From the NCBI RefSeq assembly GCF_016545825.1, contig NC_052617.1:2614001-2678000 (forward strand): 64,000 bases of DNA. Direction: 5' to 3'. Source of the DNA: Eucalyptus grandis (taxonomy: Eukaryota > Streptophyta > Magnoliopsida > Myrtales > Myrtaceae). Position numbers and translations under genes: made by a program. How positions within the stretch are numbered: the first letter of the stretch is position 1; every line of letters starts with the position of its first letter. The notes beneath the pieces were generated by a model. That model was not told where the DNA came from. It searched no databases and worked only from the letters and a program-made list of their open reading frames with translations. This document shows positions 11,726 to 23,020 of the stretch, one piece after another.

Positions 11726-11978
11726 TGTTGGAAGATATGCAGAAAATTCTGAAAATATATCGGGAATTGATTGATTCACATTCTGATTACAGAAATTCAA
11801 TCTGATGTTAGATTGATTTGTAGAATATTACATTGCATTTTCTTTGTGTATACACTTTGTAATATAAACAGCAAAGCACTGTACATTGATAGACAGACAG
11901 AATACAAGAAAATCTTCTTCCCAAAGTTTGCTCTTCTTTCTTTGTCATCCATTCCTTGCTTGCCTTCAGATTCTGACA
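11726..11978 (+). repeat. 3' LTR of copia element
   Basis: Starts TGTTGGAAGATATGCAG and ends CAGATTCTGACA. It is 253 bp and pairs with 6404-6656. Confidence 0.95.
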
Positions 11979-12116
11979 AACTCCGCAAGGCATTGACTAA
12001 GTCATGGCCATCAAGAAGCCAGAGAGCTTTAGGCAAAAAGCTACCACTGCCAAGGCAAGCGACAACGCCACCGATCTCGCCACTCTATTCATCAACTTCC
12101 CGATGAAATCGCGATA
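11979..12116 (-). pseudogene. LINE-type RNase H-like relic, N-terminal part
   Basis: The minus strand reads CIYRDFIGKLMNRVARSV, then ALSLALAVVAFCLKLSGFLM and AMT before a stop. The pattern RDx.G.l...aRSV....ALA.....L is the first part of the RVT_3 RNase H-like domain. It continues, past the copia insertion, in the relic at 6124-6403. The first five bases are the right copy of the AACTC duplication. Confidence 0.55.
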
Positions 12117-12341
12117 GATGCACGGTATTGAGCCTTCAATAGTTCCAATTTTGTATGATCCCTATATATTTATGTATCAACCAACGCACGTTTTCAAAAT
12201 CGTGATAGACGCTAAAGGTACAATTAACACGATGCCGATTGATTTTAAAGTGGGGGCATTGCATGACAAAAACCAGTCCGTATGAACACACGCCTATACA
12301 TACATACATATAAATAAATATATATACGTGTGTGTAAGGAC

Positions 12342-12455
12342 ATGTTTGAGAGTCATATGGGAAGAGAAGAGAAAGAGAAAAGATTACTCATGTTCTTGAA
12401 TAATTGACAATTGGACTGGTAGGTTGTTGACTCTCTTCTCACACTCGACTCGCGA
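12342..12455. repeat. Diverged repeat, partner of 5505-5615
   Basis: Same ordered blocks as 5505-5615 (GTTTGAGAGTCATATGG, AATAATTGACAATTGGACTG, TTGTTGACTCTCTTCTCACAC). It abuts the esterase relic, so the junction may be the breakpoint at which the esterase lost its 5' half. Confidence 0.6.
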
Positions 12456-12467
12456 GGGTTATCGTAA

Positions 12468-13738
12468 AGAGCGGAGACCAAGATCGCGCAGTGGGCTCGC
12501 GGGACCCCCTTGTACAACCAGATGGTGAGTCGAGCCACAGCGGCCGTAAAGAGCGGGGGCACCATAAGGGCGTTGCTTTGGTATCAAGGGGAAAGCGACA
12601 CGGTGGTTCAGGCGGACGCTGAGGCGTACAGGACCAACATGGAGAAGCTCATCGGGGACATTCGCACCGATCTTAACAGCCCTTCTCTTCTCATAATCCA
12701 GGTAAAATTAATTAGAGCTTGTTGATCGTCTTTCTATTGTAACGATCAACGGTCATGTTTCCATGTTGATTCTTTTAATCTTAACGTATTCGATGTGATT
12801 AGATTCTCTTATACGGAATGTTGCATATATCTTTGGTTACTCAAGTATGCTATAGCGTCCTTTTGCCGATAATCAACCAAAAGCAAGGTGTTACTCATGT
12901 CACAAAAACATGTTTCATATCTTAGGATATGGAGAAATCAATTGCTTAATCACAATCGAGGCTTCACTTTTAAATTTAGTGGTATGATTTTTTGGAGGCA
13001 TCGTATGTGTAAAAATAATTCGGGTCCAATATATGAATGTCGCAAATTAGCCTAGGTAAGGCTAATCATATTAAGTTGTATGATCATCTAGAATTCTAGT
13101 TTGAAATTTGAATTATCTTAACCACCGGTCATATTACCTGTGGAAGACCTTTTATATTTAATAGTAATAGACAGCAGCCACTATCCAAATTCCCAAGAAG
13201 CTGCCAAAGTCTAAAAGGGTCAATCTCAGGACCTTGGAACTAAGCCTATGGGATTCACGCGATCCTGACAAAAGCTTTGAATTGCACTTCATTAACTTCC
13301 CATTGTCTCTATGAAGTAGGAGCGATGGACAGAATTCTCAAATAGGAGAGTACTACGATTCAAGCCCTTAACATATGCTATCGGTCTCGAAATTATGTTA
13401 AGACAATTGATTGCTCCACCATCCTCCTAATGATTGAACTTGATTGATCTATCGACATGGCAGCCCTTCACGAGCAACACAGAATAACGTTTTTACTAGC
13501 TTCGTCCCCCTTGAGATAAGTATGTGTTTTGGTGTTTTGATCCCAGGTGGCCCTTGCATCAGGAGAAGGGAAATTCGTGGACACGGTGAGGAGCGCGCAG
13601 CTTGGCATAACGCTGCCCAATGTGAAGTGCGTGGACGCAAAGGGCTTGGACCTCAAGAGGGATCGTCTTCACCTCACCACCACCAGTCAGGTTCGCCTCG
13701 GTTCCATGTTGGCCGATGCCTTTCTCGCTTCTCGGTGA
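12468..13738 (+). pseudogene. SGNH carbohydrate esterase (DUF303/CE6, At4g34215-like), 3' half only
   Basis: Two exons are recognisable. Exon A (about 12468-12701) reads ETKIAQWARGTPLYNQMVSR, then IRALLWYQGESDTV and ends SLLIIQ at CAG|GTAAAA. Exon B (13547-13738, after TCCCAG) reads VALASGEGKFVDTVRSAQLG, VKCVDAKGLDLKRDRLHLTT and ends LADAFLASR plus TGA. The 845-bp intron is GT-AG. These are the GESD block and the C-terminal Asp-x-x-His block of plant DUF303 sialate-O-acetylesterase-like proteins. The N-terminal third, with the catalytic Ser in GQSNM, is absent: a TAA lies in frame at 12465-12467 and nothing like GQSNM is found back to the copia LTR. It is therefore probably a truncated gene. 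A short echo of the coding sequence (GTAAAGAGCGGAG versus GTAAAGAGCGGGGG at 12548) lies at its broken edge. An intact first exon beyond the copia insertion cannot be excluded but was not seen. Confidence 0.8.
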
Positions 13739-16700
13739 ATGGTTTCTTCTCCAGCATCAACAATTTTTTGAAGCCTGTAGCTCTTTTGATGTATGGAGGA
13801 AGTACTTGGCATTAAGTTGCATACCAAAAAAGTGACCTTTTAATTTGCTGAGATGAAACTGTTACGCGACTTTCGTCTGACGGGGTGCAACTTTTTGATT
13901 GGTCTTCCGCATTTCCGGTGGATTGAAGGATCGCAGACATAAGAATTTTCTAGTTGATCATGACAGTGATTGAAAGATAGTAATTTCAGTGTGGAATACA
14001 AGTCTTATATCATTCAGAAGGCTTCTGAAAATTTTGAGCCGTCAAATTTTTGAAGTTCTCTCATTGTACACGGCATTAGCATGGCGTAGCAAGAGAGAAT
14101 GCAACTAGGAAATCCTGCCGTTATAGCGCTTGAGGAACACGATTGCCAATTCTATTCCCATTTCATCTCACTTCACTTATCAAAAGCGAATGATAGGCAA
14201 TGAGGACACGTTTGATCACCCAAATAAAAGGGTTTGTAGGATAAAAATAATCATATATTCTACATTTGATAGTGCATGTCGAATAGGAGAAATCCAAATA
14301 AATTTGAAAAAAGAGCGACGGACAGTAACTTATCGGGAGCCCAAGGGCATGAAAGATATATCATTCAACTCAACTCGGATAAATAAGCTCTTTCAGAGAA
14401 AGAATATAAATTTAAAAAAAAGAAGAAGCAAAAAGCAAAAAATTTCGGAAGCTGAAGTGACAACACCACCACCGGTGCCCCCCCTAATACAAAAGCTGCG
14501 ACCACCTCACGGGGGTTGCCTCTCTTAGGCGACTACAGCACGGTGGTTGGGGCCTTCAAGCGAGCCACATCACATTGCCTGAGCTCTCGTGGGACTGCAT
14601 GGCGCCATCTTCAGTCCTATAATTGAGAGGAAAAACACACCCGATTTTGAAATTTTCTGGTTATTATACTAACAACAAATTTTAAAATCTTCCGCCTTTT
14701 CAATCCTCTCATGTTCTCAAATTTCCGAAACAAAACGCAATGGTCTCAATTCAATATAATAATTGTGTACGATGCTCAAGTTCGAACTCCCCCAAAATAG
14801 TCGAGCCGTGTCCATCGGCTTGTCACTTGTTGCTGGGACATAATAGCGCTCAAAACAACAGCACGAATCGTTTCCCCGTTTGAGAGCTAAGGATCGAGGA
14901 AACATGGAAGAGACAATGGGCCAGCATCCGTCCTCTCCACCTGGACTTCTAAACGGGTCAGGCGTTGCCAACATAATGGGCCTCAGTAGTAGGGACACGA
15001 GGCCCAGTAAGGCCGTGACAGGACAATGTACAATTGAGGTACCCCCAACCCCGCGCGATGTATGCACATCTACTTCATACGAACTGAAGCGCAAAAGTTG
15101 GAGCATGTTAGTCGATTTTCTTTTAGAGAAGATTCATGGTCCCGGTCTGTCAACTCTAAGTTGATATTTACATCGTCGTGGAAAAAATCGAGCCAGGTCG
15201 GATTCATTCATGTTTTGATGTTTAGATGCTGTTGAAACGAGTTTCATGTTCCCCGCGCTCGTACCATCACTTAACCTTAGACCTACAATCTAGAAAGCAT
15301 TAGTCAAATACGCATGCTTTGCGGTGGACTCGGAAGCAAAAGAATACAGAGCTTAATAAATCGCCAAGAACCAACCTCAAAAGCTGCGTGCAGACGGATC
15401 AAGACACGCTGAAACGCGACCGAGCAAAGCATGTTTCTGTTCAGTTCATTCCGACCCTTGGAAAGGAATCTCAAGTATTAAGACGAAAGTACATTATCAT
15501 ATTTCTTTCGGCGGTGGAAAACTCTTCCAAGAACGAGGACGTCCGCGCGCAAAACAAAAACAAAAAGAAACCCTGAAAATATCCGACCCCACATCTCTCG
15601 CAAACCAGCCAACTCGCCATAAAAAGCCCTGCAGGCAAAATGCCAGAAGCTCGACAGGGGGGTGGTACGTACGCTTACATAGTACACCACTACATGAATT
15701 GCGAGACCGGAATGTTGTTGGGACCTTGGCCTCTGGCAATCATTCCGAAGAGGACCACCACCTTATAATATTACCCATCGCATGGCGAGCGACGTGACGC
15801 GACCGCGAGTGGAACCCCCTTTTGCCCCTCCCCCTGCAGAAAACAACATATTCATAACGCCCCCTGCAAAGAGCAGCACACAAAGGAGATCGACCCAGCA
15901 GGCTTTCACAATAATTGCTGTAAAAAGGGGGGGAGGGAGGAGGAATTGCGCATTTGACATTTATCTGAGATGGGGACTGCGCAAGGGTTTTCAGTTCAGA
16001 GAGGAGGATGATGAGCCTAGGCCCAGCGAGGCCCCCCATCGAATGCCCGGATCGAAGAGACGACATCCTGCTCCGAGGTGGTCCACGATCCGAACGGGGG
16101 AAGGGAAGAGAATCTGACAAGTCTTGTTTCGGATCGTCGATATGATGTTTCTTGGATCGAATGCCAGAGAGAGAGAAAGCCGTGGATCGTGTTGTTTCAC
16201 CATTATAGTACTCACGCGTGGAGTGTGCGCCCCCTGGCAGGTCGATCGGATAGAATCTGGTTCCCAAACCCAGCATTACAACCCCCGCCGCCCCCCAGCA
16301 CAGTAGACCTCCTCCCCATTTCATCTCGTACCATGTCATAACTCAACAGCGTTCTAACTTGTCATCATTATCCCTTGTTCTCTTACTTTATCAGCGTAAC
16401 TTTTTCAAGATTCAGCTTCCAAATCATGTCAATGCCTTGAGTTATCTATTCCGCAAACCAGAAGAAATGGAGCTTCGATTCGAGCTGGTCAGGCCTTTTC
16501 CCAAGAAAATGTCTTTGAAGGCTGAATTAGTTGGATATGAAAGGTTGAATTTTAAGAGCGTGAATCGGTTAGCCAGGTCGGCAGTTCTTTCAGCATATGC
16601 ATTGCTTTGATCCTACGAGTTGAAAAAGGGAAACCGGACCATCTTAGTCTGACAAAGGGGCTTTGGAGCGTCGTACCGTGACTTCAACCTTCATTTAATT

Positions 16701-17039
16701 ATCCCCAAAGAAAAGACTAAGAACCTTTGACCTTAAACAAGGCCAGTAAGTAGGTAAGGCTTTTACTAATGTTGAGGGGGAGGCCCCATCATTTGAATTT
16801 TCCATTTTCTTGGTCAGTTAGGTAATTCGTTAAGTCAGCATTTCGACATCACCCTTGGACACGATGGAAACTTGAAGCATCGTAAGGTCAAACGAGAGAG
16901 CGTTTTGAAGAGTTTCAAGATAATAGAATTTAGATAAACTTCAGAGATATTTACTAATAGTTATAATCCTCGAGTCAAGAGAAGATAGAAGTTGTTACAA
17001 ATTTTTTCTTCACACTCTATAATTTTATTTTATTTTTAT
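13739..17039. other. Intergenic, no gene recognised
   Basis: Mixed composition. The 199-aa minus ORF at 15740-16339 and the plus ORFs at 14130-14528 and 16359-16610 show no recognisable domain. A GC-richer patch with an A/C-rich, purine-rich character lies at 15780-16130. I see no convincing exon chain. Confidence 0.4.
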
Positions 17040-17520
17040 AGAAGGTAAGATATATATTGACTTTAAACCAATAAGTTATACATCTGTACAACAAGGAAAC
17101 TCAGCACCAAAACTTACACTCAAGGTGACATAGAAGTCAACCTAAGTGGAAGGGTGTCGAGAAAAGGAAGAGAAGCAGAAGAGGAGAAGAAAAACAACCA
17201 GCAAAAAGAGCAAATAGCCAAACAGTGGCCACAACCAAACAGAGAGGAGGGGTATCCAGCAAACAACACAAAACCACCCCAAACAAAACCAAGACAAGAT
17301 AAGGACAGGAATAGCAACAAAGAGACGACCCACAAAGGAGGATCAGTCGATATCAGCTTCCGAAGAGGTGAAACCATCCCAACCACATCCTTGAAGGCCG
17401 CGAGCAGCTCCATCTTCGAAGAGTCCAAGCCAGCAGCAACCAAAAGACCCTATGAGGGGAAAGACGAGATGGGACTAGCCTCCTATCATAGACGTAGAGC
17501 GCGTTTTTTCAGTGATTAGT
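17040..17520 (-). repeat. Possible 3' end of a LINE
   Basis: On the minus strand the DNA is T/G-rich, then runs through TTGTACAGATGTATAACTTA, GGTTTAAAGTCAATATATAT and CTTACCTTCTATAAAAATAA into an A-rich end. Plant L1-type elements have 3' untranslated ends of this style. Hydrophobic and charged ORFs on the two strands (107 and 121 aa) are then by-products of skewed composition. No reverse transcriptase is visible. Confidence 0.35.
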
Positions 17521-19359
17521 CGATCACTCTGTAATTTTTTTAAACTCTTGAAAAACCCCTTTTTTCACATTAAGCCGTCCATGATTTATTCTTTTCATTT
17601 AATAAAAGTATGGGTTAATACTATCAAAAATCCTAAACTCTACCCATTATATAATGTGTTGCCTATGTTGTGCCGTCAAAAATTCTAAATTATATCAATT
17701 GTGATACCAAAATCCTCTAGCACCAAAAATGCTAGAAGCCCCGATCGAGCTGGGAAGGCCTGGTCGAGCCAGAACAACGATAAATGAATTTGCATGAATG
17801 TCGGTTATACATAAGCATGATGTGTTGATGTGTTCATTGGTAAGTTGAAGGTATATTAATCGACATCATGTGTTGGGTCAAGGCATGGCAAGTAATTTGC
17901 TATTGATCTGTCATCGACCCTAATTGCAAGTGTTGTACTTAGGCTTCGATAATGAGATACTTTCTTAGTAGAGAATTAGTAATTTTACTTACTGAGTTTT
18001 CTCCAAAACTCACTCTCTTATCTTTCAATCTTGTAAACATGGAAGTCTCACATCAATTTTTTGGAGCTAAAGTCACGCTAGAGGAGATAGGAATTTCCCT
18101 GGCCAATGTAGAAACTTGTAGTGTGATGTAAAAAGGAAAAGAGAGCCCATAGAGAAAGGGCTTGTAAAAGTACTGTTGTAATATAAAGTAATGTGTTTTG
18201 TGTGATGTATGTTCCTGTCTTCAAATTGTTATTTGTCTAAGGATTTTGTTTCTTCATGCTTCCACATGTGTTTAAGAATAAGATAAAATAAAATAAAAAA
18301 ATCCGGATGGCGACGAGCCTCGAACGTAGTGAAAAAAACCCTTGTTACTCATGATCTTGGAGATAGAGTTGGGGTCGTGACACAATCTACTCGTTGGACT
18401 GGATCTTGCTTAGAAGATTTGATTACTTCAAGGTTGTAGAAGATGAAGCTTCCCTTAGATTCTAATGCCCATACAGCAGTTTAGGTTTCCGTAAGTCGAG
18501 TACTTCAATTTGGAAAGAATACTTTACCTCAAGTTTATGTTCCAAGAAATCCAAATCTTCAAGAGATATTTTGGAAAAATTTCCTTTGGAACTCCTTATA
18601 TATAAGGAAAGGAATCCAATCAATCACAACTAGCCATTGCACAAATATATTACCTCCTTCCTAGTCGTGACAGAACAATTAAGGAATGAAATAATTAAGC
18701 AACAACTTTGACTTTAATTGATAACATCTTATCACATTCTATCAGACTTTTTACTTGAAAAAATACTTATCATCATAATCAAAGTCTTTACTATGAATAA
18801 GTTTTGTTAATCTTCAAAATTACTTAGGGAATGTTTTCTCAGCACATTTTGCATAATTGCCAAACAAAATGCTTGAATTTGGGTTGTGTTTTTACCTATC
18901 ATATTCTATTCCACAGTGCTTTAAGGGTTTGAAAAGATGAGGAGGCTTGGTCTTGATTTATATCGCTCTATTTGTCTCGTATGAAACTGTATGCACTTTT
19001 CACTATAAATATGCCAGCTTTAGTTGGCGCCCACCATATTTTTATTCTCCTGCAACAAAGAGCTTAAGAGGATGTCAGAATCTCTTCTGCTAGTTCTCAA
19101 TCAATCACCTCCCTAATTCTTTGTTCATTCCATTTTGTTTCCTTTCTTTCTATCAAATCCGACACCATTCTAGGGCTTCTATATGATTTTTGAAATATTG
19201 AATAAAGGTTAGGGACACAATGGTCTATGTGAATTTTATTTGTTTTCAATAAGTAGGTTCGGCCTACTCATGGTTTCGAGTGATTTTTAACCTAAACGGT
19301 TAATTTTTATTGTGCCTTTTACGTTAGTAAATCCACTTGATAATTCCACTAAGGTTTTG
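17521..19359. other. Intergenic, no gene recognised
   Basis: AT-rich. The part at 17600-17700 (TACTATCAAAAATCCTAAAC, then GTGATACCAAAATCCT) resembles a worn MULE-like terminal arm. Nothing coding is supported. Confidence 0.4.
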
Positions 19360-19559
19360 TTTATTTCACGAAAAATATTTTTAGAGAAAATATTTTCCTC
19401 ATTTTTTAGCGTTTTGTTCGCAAGAAAAGAGTCCATGGAATATCTATATTTAAATTCAAGAAAATGATTTCCTCTTTAAAAAATCGAAAATTATTTTCTA
19501 AAATATAACTAGATATTAACACTTGGACTTGAAACTCTATGCTTGGGCTTGAAATCCCA

Positions 19560-19935
19560 ATGCTGGTTTCCGGTGTCAAAGACCAAGTCTCTGAATTCCC
19601 GACACTTGCAGTTGGGTCCACTAAGGCCAAGCTCAAAGCATCAATGCCCATTACCTTGGCACCCGAGGTTTGATCCACAAAGGTCGAGCATAGGATCCAG
19701 GTACCTAAGCTTGGAGCCCCAACACCTAAGCTAGGGTCCACAAAGGTTATGCTTGGGTCCATCGAGGCTGGGCTTGGGTCCACAAAGGCCATGCGTGGGT
19801 CCATCTAGGCCAGGCCAAGGACATTGGTGCTGATGCCCAAGACCATTGAGGCCACACCCAAGACGCATATACCCGTGCTTAGATTCTCGGCGCCCAAGTT
19901 GTGGTCCATCAAGGTTGGACCCAAAACTCAAGTGC
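19560..19935. repeat. Degenerate minisatellite (about 24-36 bp units)
   Basis: Loose repeats of GGGTCCACAAAGGCCATGC / TTGGGTCCATCGAGGCTGGG run through the block. One minus frame accordingly reads repeated FVDPS and MDPS, another LDGP and LCGP. Flanks at 19340-19510 and 20010-20200 are A/T-rich and weakly inverted (TTTGTTTATTTCACGAAAAA against TTTGTTTAATAGAAAATGTG on the other strand), so the minisatellite may be the filling of a MITE-like element. Confidence 0.55.
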
Positions 19936-20206
19936 CTGTACTTGGTTTATTAGCTACCTATGCACAACTTATTAGCTACCTATGCACAACTTACTAGCAT
20001 CCAAATATTGTACATTTATTTAGGAAAATCAAATAAGATCCTCTATGATAAAAAAAAAAAAAAACGAAAAATACCTTTCAATTCATTTTCAGGTTTGAGC
20101 CAAATACTAGAAGATATAATCATTTTTTTTGGAAAATGACTTCTTAGAGAACATTTTCCAAAAATGTCACATTTTCTATTAAACAAATGGAACTTAAGTG
20201 TTAGAA

Positions 20207-21115
20207 GTTTTGATACCAAAAAAAGTCATATATATATATAGTGCTTGTGTTAATTCAGTTCTAAACATTTTCATTGTACCAATTGAGTTATAAAGCTTTT
20301 AATATATTGTCAATGTACTCCATTTAACCAATTTTGGTCATAAGTTACTAAAGTGGACGCTAACTATCTTACGTGGCATGATCAACCCAACACTGACATG
20401 GACAATTTTTACAATTATTATTATATCTTTTATTTTCTTCTTTCTTCGCTAGTTGCGCGGGCCTCGGAGATGGCCAACGATTGATCAAAGGTAATGACCA
20501 CCAATGGTTGCCCTCAATAGCCTTAAGCGAGGTCACCCATGCCTAGATTGGCAAGGGGCAACAACATCGGCCTCCGACGAGGCCTCAAGCTAGGTCAAGC
20601 CTCGCTAGAGGCTAGCAATGGTTGGCATCGTCGGTTTCGGGCGAGGTTCACCCTCACCAAATCTCGTAAGGTCAAGCCTCGCTCAAAGTTGGCAAGGTTG
20701 GCCTCTCACTAGCCTTTGGTGAGGGCGAGCCTCGCCCGAAGCTGGTGAGGATGGCCCTTGCCTGAGGCCGACAAGGGCGACCCTTACTAGTCGTCACTTG
20801 TGGCTGATCTTCAGTGATCTGGCCATCGTCGAGGCCCAACGATCGGTGAAGGAAGGAGAAAGAAAAAGAAAGAAAAAAAATGGAATAGAAAACAAAAATA
20901 TAATAAAAAATTGTCCACGTCATCCATATCAATGACAGTCATATCACATAGGACGGTTAGCGTTCACGTTAATAATTTCCGCCCAAAGTTAGTCGAATGA
21001 ACTATATTGGCAAATTATCAAAAGGTTTAAAAGTCAATTGGTACAATTAAAAAGTTTATAACTGAATTGGCACAAATGTATATATTTAGGACTTTTTTAG
21101 TATTTTTCTCGCATT
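20207..21115. mobile_element. MULE-like palindromic element without transposase
   Basis: Left arm about 20207-20448 and right arm about 20850-21115 are inverted copies. Both carry, in order from the end, ACCAAAAAAAGTC / ACTAAAAAAGTCC, AATTCAGTTCTAAAC / AATTCAGTTATAAAC, ATTGTACCAATTGAGTTAT and its partner, ACGCTAAC, and CATGGACAATTTTT. The centre is GC-rich and built of GCGAGG/CCTCGC words with no long ORF. It is a worn relative of the element at 52695. The exact ends and target duplication were not settled. Confidence 0.7.
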
Positions 21116-21989
21116 TAATGGAGTGATCAAACAAGTCCCTAATATCAAACGTTTCATGATCTTAGGAACCAATGATACACATGGGCATTATTCTTGACTT
21201 TTCAATTGTGGCGTTTGGCCTTTGGATTTTATTTATTATATGATTCATAATTTGAAGGACATTCTAATATAGAGGTATTGACCCTTCTTCTCGTGAACTT
21301 TTCAAAGTTAGAATGCAATTTATATGGATAGCAATGTCAGATGACTCCCGAAAAGGACTGTATACATGTCACCCTCCGCACATTGCTCGCGACAATTTTC
21401 TTTTTCTTTTTCTCGTCCATGAACATCAAATGAAAAAATATTACAATGATTATTGGTAGACCTCATCAACCAGCGGGCGCTTGCAAAAGGGAAGAACTAG
21501 GCTGAATTTTTAGGACCATTAGGTGGGCCTAGACAAAGATTATGAATAATTATTCTTAATGATAAATATATGATGTTCGTAGATATGATAAGATAATATA
21601 AGCCCAAATTTCTAATATAGTAGAGAAATACTATAAAACTCACCGGTAAAGCAAAAACATAAAATTACACAAATTCCAAAATTAACTTTCATTTGATATC
21701 CATTTCTATTTTCTTTAGCTGAAGAGTCATAGAAAAAATATAACTGAGTCTATGTGTCTAATTTTTTATATTGCAAAAGTTCCAGATGTCTTGAATTAAA
21801 ATATATATATCAAACTGTATATTCCTTAATATTTTCATCAAGTAAAAACTAATAAAGTCAATCTAGATATGAGTCTTTTTATCATTTATAAGATGGCACT
21901 TTGATAAAGATAAATGTAACAGCTAATAAGCTGTCACCAAAAACCCTCTCTCCTTCCTCTTCCAATCATACTCAGCACCTCTAATTTTG
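21116..21989. other. Intergenic, no gene recognised
   Basis: AT-rich sequence with only short chance ORFs. Confidence 0.4.
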
Positions 21990-22490
21990 CAAACCAGGAG
22001 TCACCAGTTAGGGCACCTCGAATTCTAAGATCTTTCAAAATCCTAAGTTCAGGGAATTTACGAAATCCAATATGGCTACAAACTTAAATACCAGACTAAA
22101 GTCGCCATCAATTTAGGTAAGCCTAGATTGATTAAATCTCAAGCAGTGTAGAGGTAATCAAACTAACTGATTGTGCACGTAAAGGAACTGGTCAAAGGCA
22201 ATTTAGTGATTTTAGGTCTAGGAGTTGGTTAAGTGTGGGGACGGATTAACATCCTACCAAGCCTTTTCAGTACAGCAACCCTACTTTTGGTTAAGTCATG
22301 AGTCATTTGGAAGTTAATTTCCTAAAGCAATACATGATGTTTTCAAGAATGTCGGCAAAACACTTATTCGGTGACGTTATCGATGGACGAAACCGTTTCT
22401 CTATACGTAGGGGCGCGACTCCATTTATGCGTGCAAGCGTGGTGAATCTGGACCAACAGTGGTTCGAACGTATATACCAGTACTTTTAGC
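21990..22490. repeat. Possible Tat-like gypsy leader/LTR fragment
   Basis: Phrases such as GGAGTCACCAGTTAGGGCAC, ACTAAAGTCGCCATCAATTT, GGGGACGGATTAACATCCTA and AAGCAATACATGATGTTTTC are in the style of Tat-type gypsy leaders in dicots. No coding domain and no paired LTR are seen. The assignment rests on memory of the style only. Confidence 0.3.
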
Positions 22491-22840
22491 CCCTTCCTCT
22501 GATAATTCTATCAACTGTTGGCATTGGCAGGGAACATTCAATTGGACCGGGCTTAAAAATTTTGGGCCGACTTGACTTTGGACCCATCGACTTATGGATC
22601 GGATTTCGTTAGCCCGCTCGATTTGGGTTTTGACCCACGAGACAGTTTTCTAAGTCCAACTCCATCTCTTCTTTCTTCATCGATCCATCCACTATTCCGT
22701 ATTCCCGTTAGAAGTATACGTATTATCTTCTTGAGGTAATAATTTGGATGTGACCCTGTTGTTCGAATACAAGGATCCGGTCTGCCAAACTCATTTTGCA
22801 GACAGAAGTGGAAGTACATAGCTAATAGCCTTACAACTTC

Positions 22841-23020
22841 ATTTGTTTTACAAAAAATGATTAATTTGAAGAACTTATTTTGAAAAATAATCATTTATAT
22901 CGCTTATAAAAATAAATAAACGAAGAACATCTTCATCATCTACATAAATGTTTAAACATAAATTATTGTCATTAATGAATATATTTTTTATTAATTAATT
23001 ATTTTAAGTGATACATGTCA
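22841..23020 (+). mobile_element. MITE-like element, copy 1
   Basis: AT-rich, about 180 bp: ATTTGTTTTACAAAAAATGA, then TTATATCGCTTATAAAAATA, AACATCTTCATCATCTACAT and AACATAAATTATTGTCATTA. The same ordered words recur at 46663-46870 and, reversed, at 58931-59088. Confidence 0.65.

Larger units (their letters stand above)
6404..11978 (+). mobile_element. Ty1/copia LTR retrotransposon, full length but inactive
   Basis: A 5575-bp element bounded by two 253-bp LTRs and the duplication AACTC. The internal order is primer site, gag, protease, integrase, reverse transcriptase, RNase H, polypurine tract; integrase before reverse transcriptase defines copia. The LTRs differ at about 10 positions by my count (about 4%), so the insertion is not recent. 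Gag and pol carry at least two frameshifts and several stops, so it cannot move by itself. It sits inside a LINE-type RNase H relic of opposite strand. Confidence 0.95.

Noticed and set aside
15740..16339. 199-aa minus-strand ORF
   Set aside because: Low-complexity, no domain, overlapping plus ORFs of similar length, and no exon neighbours. Composition-driven.
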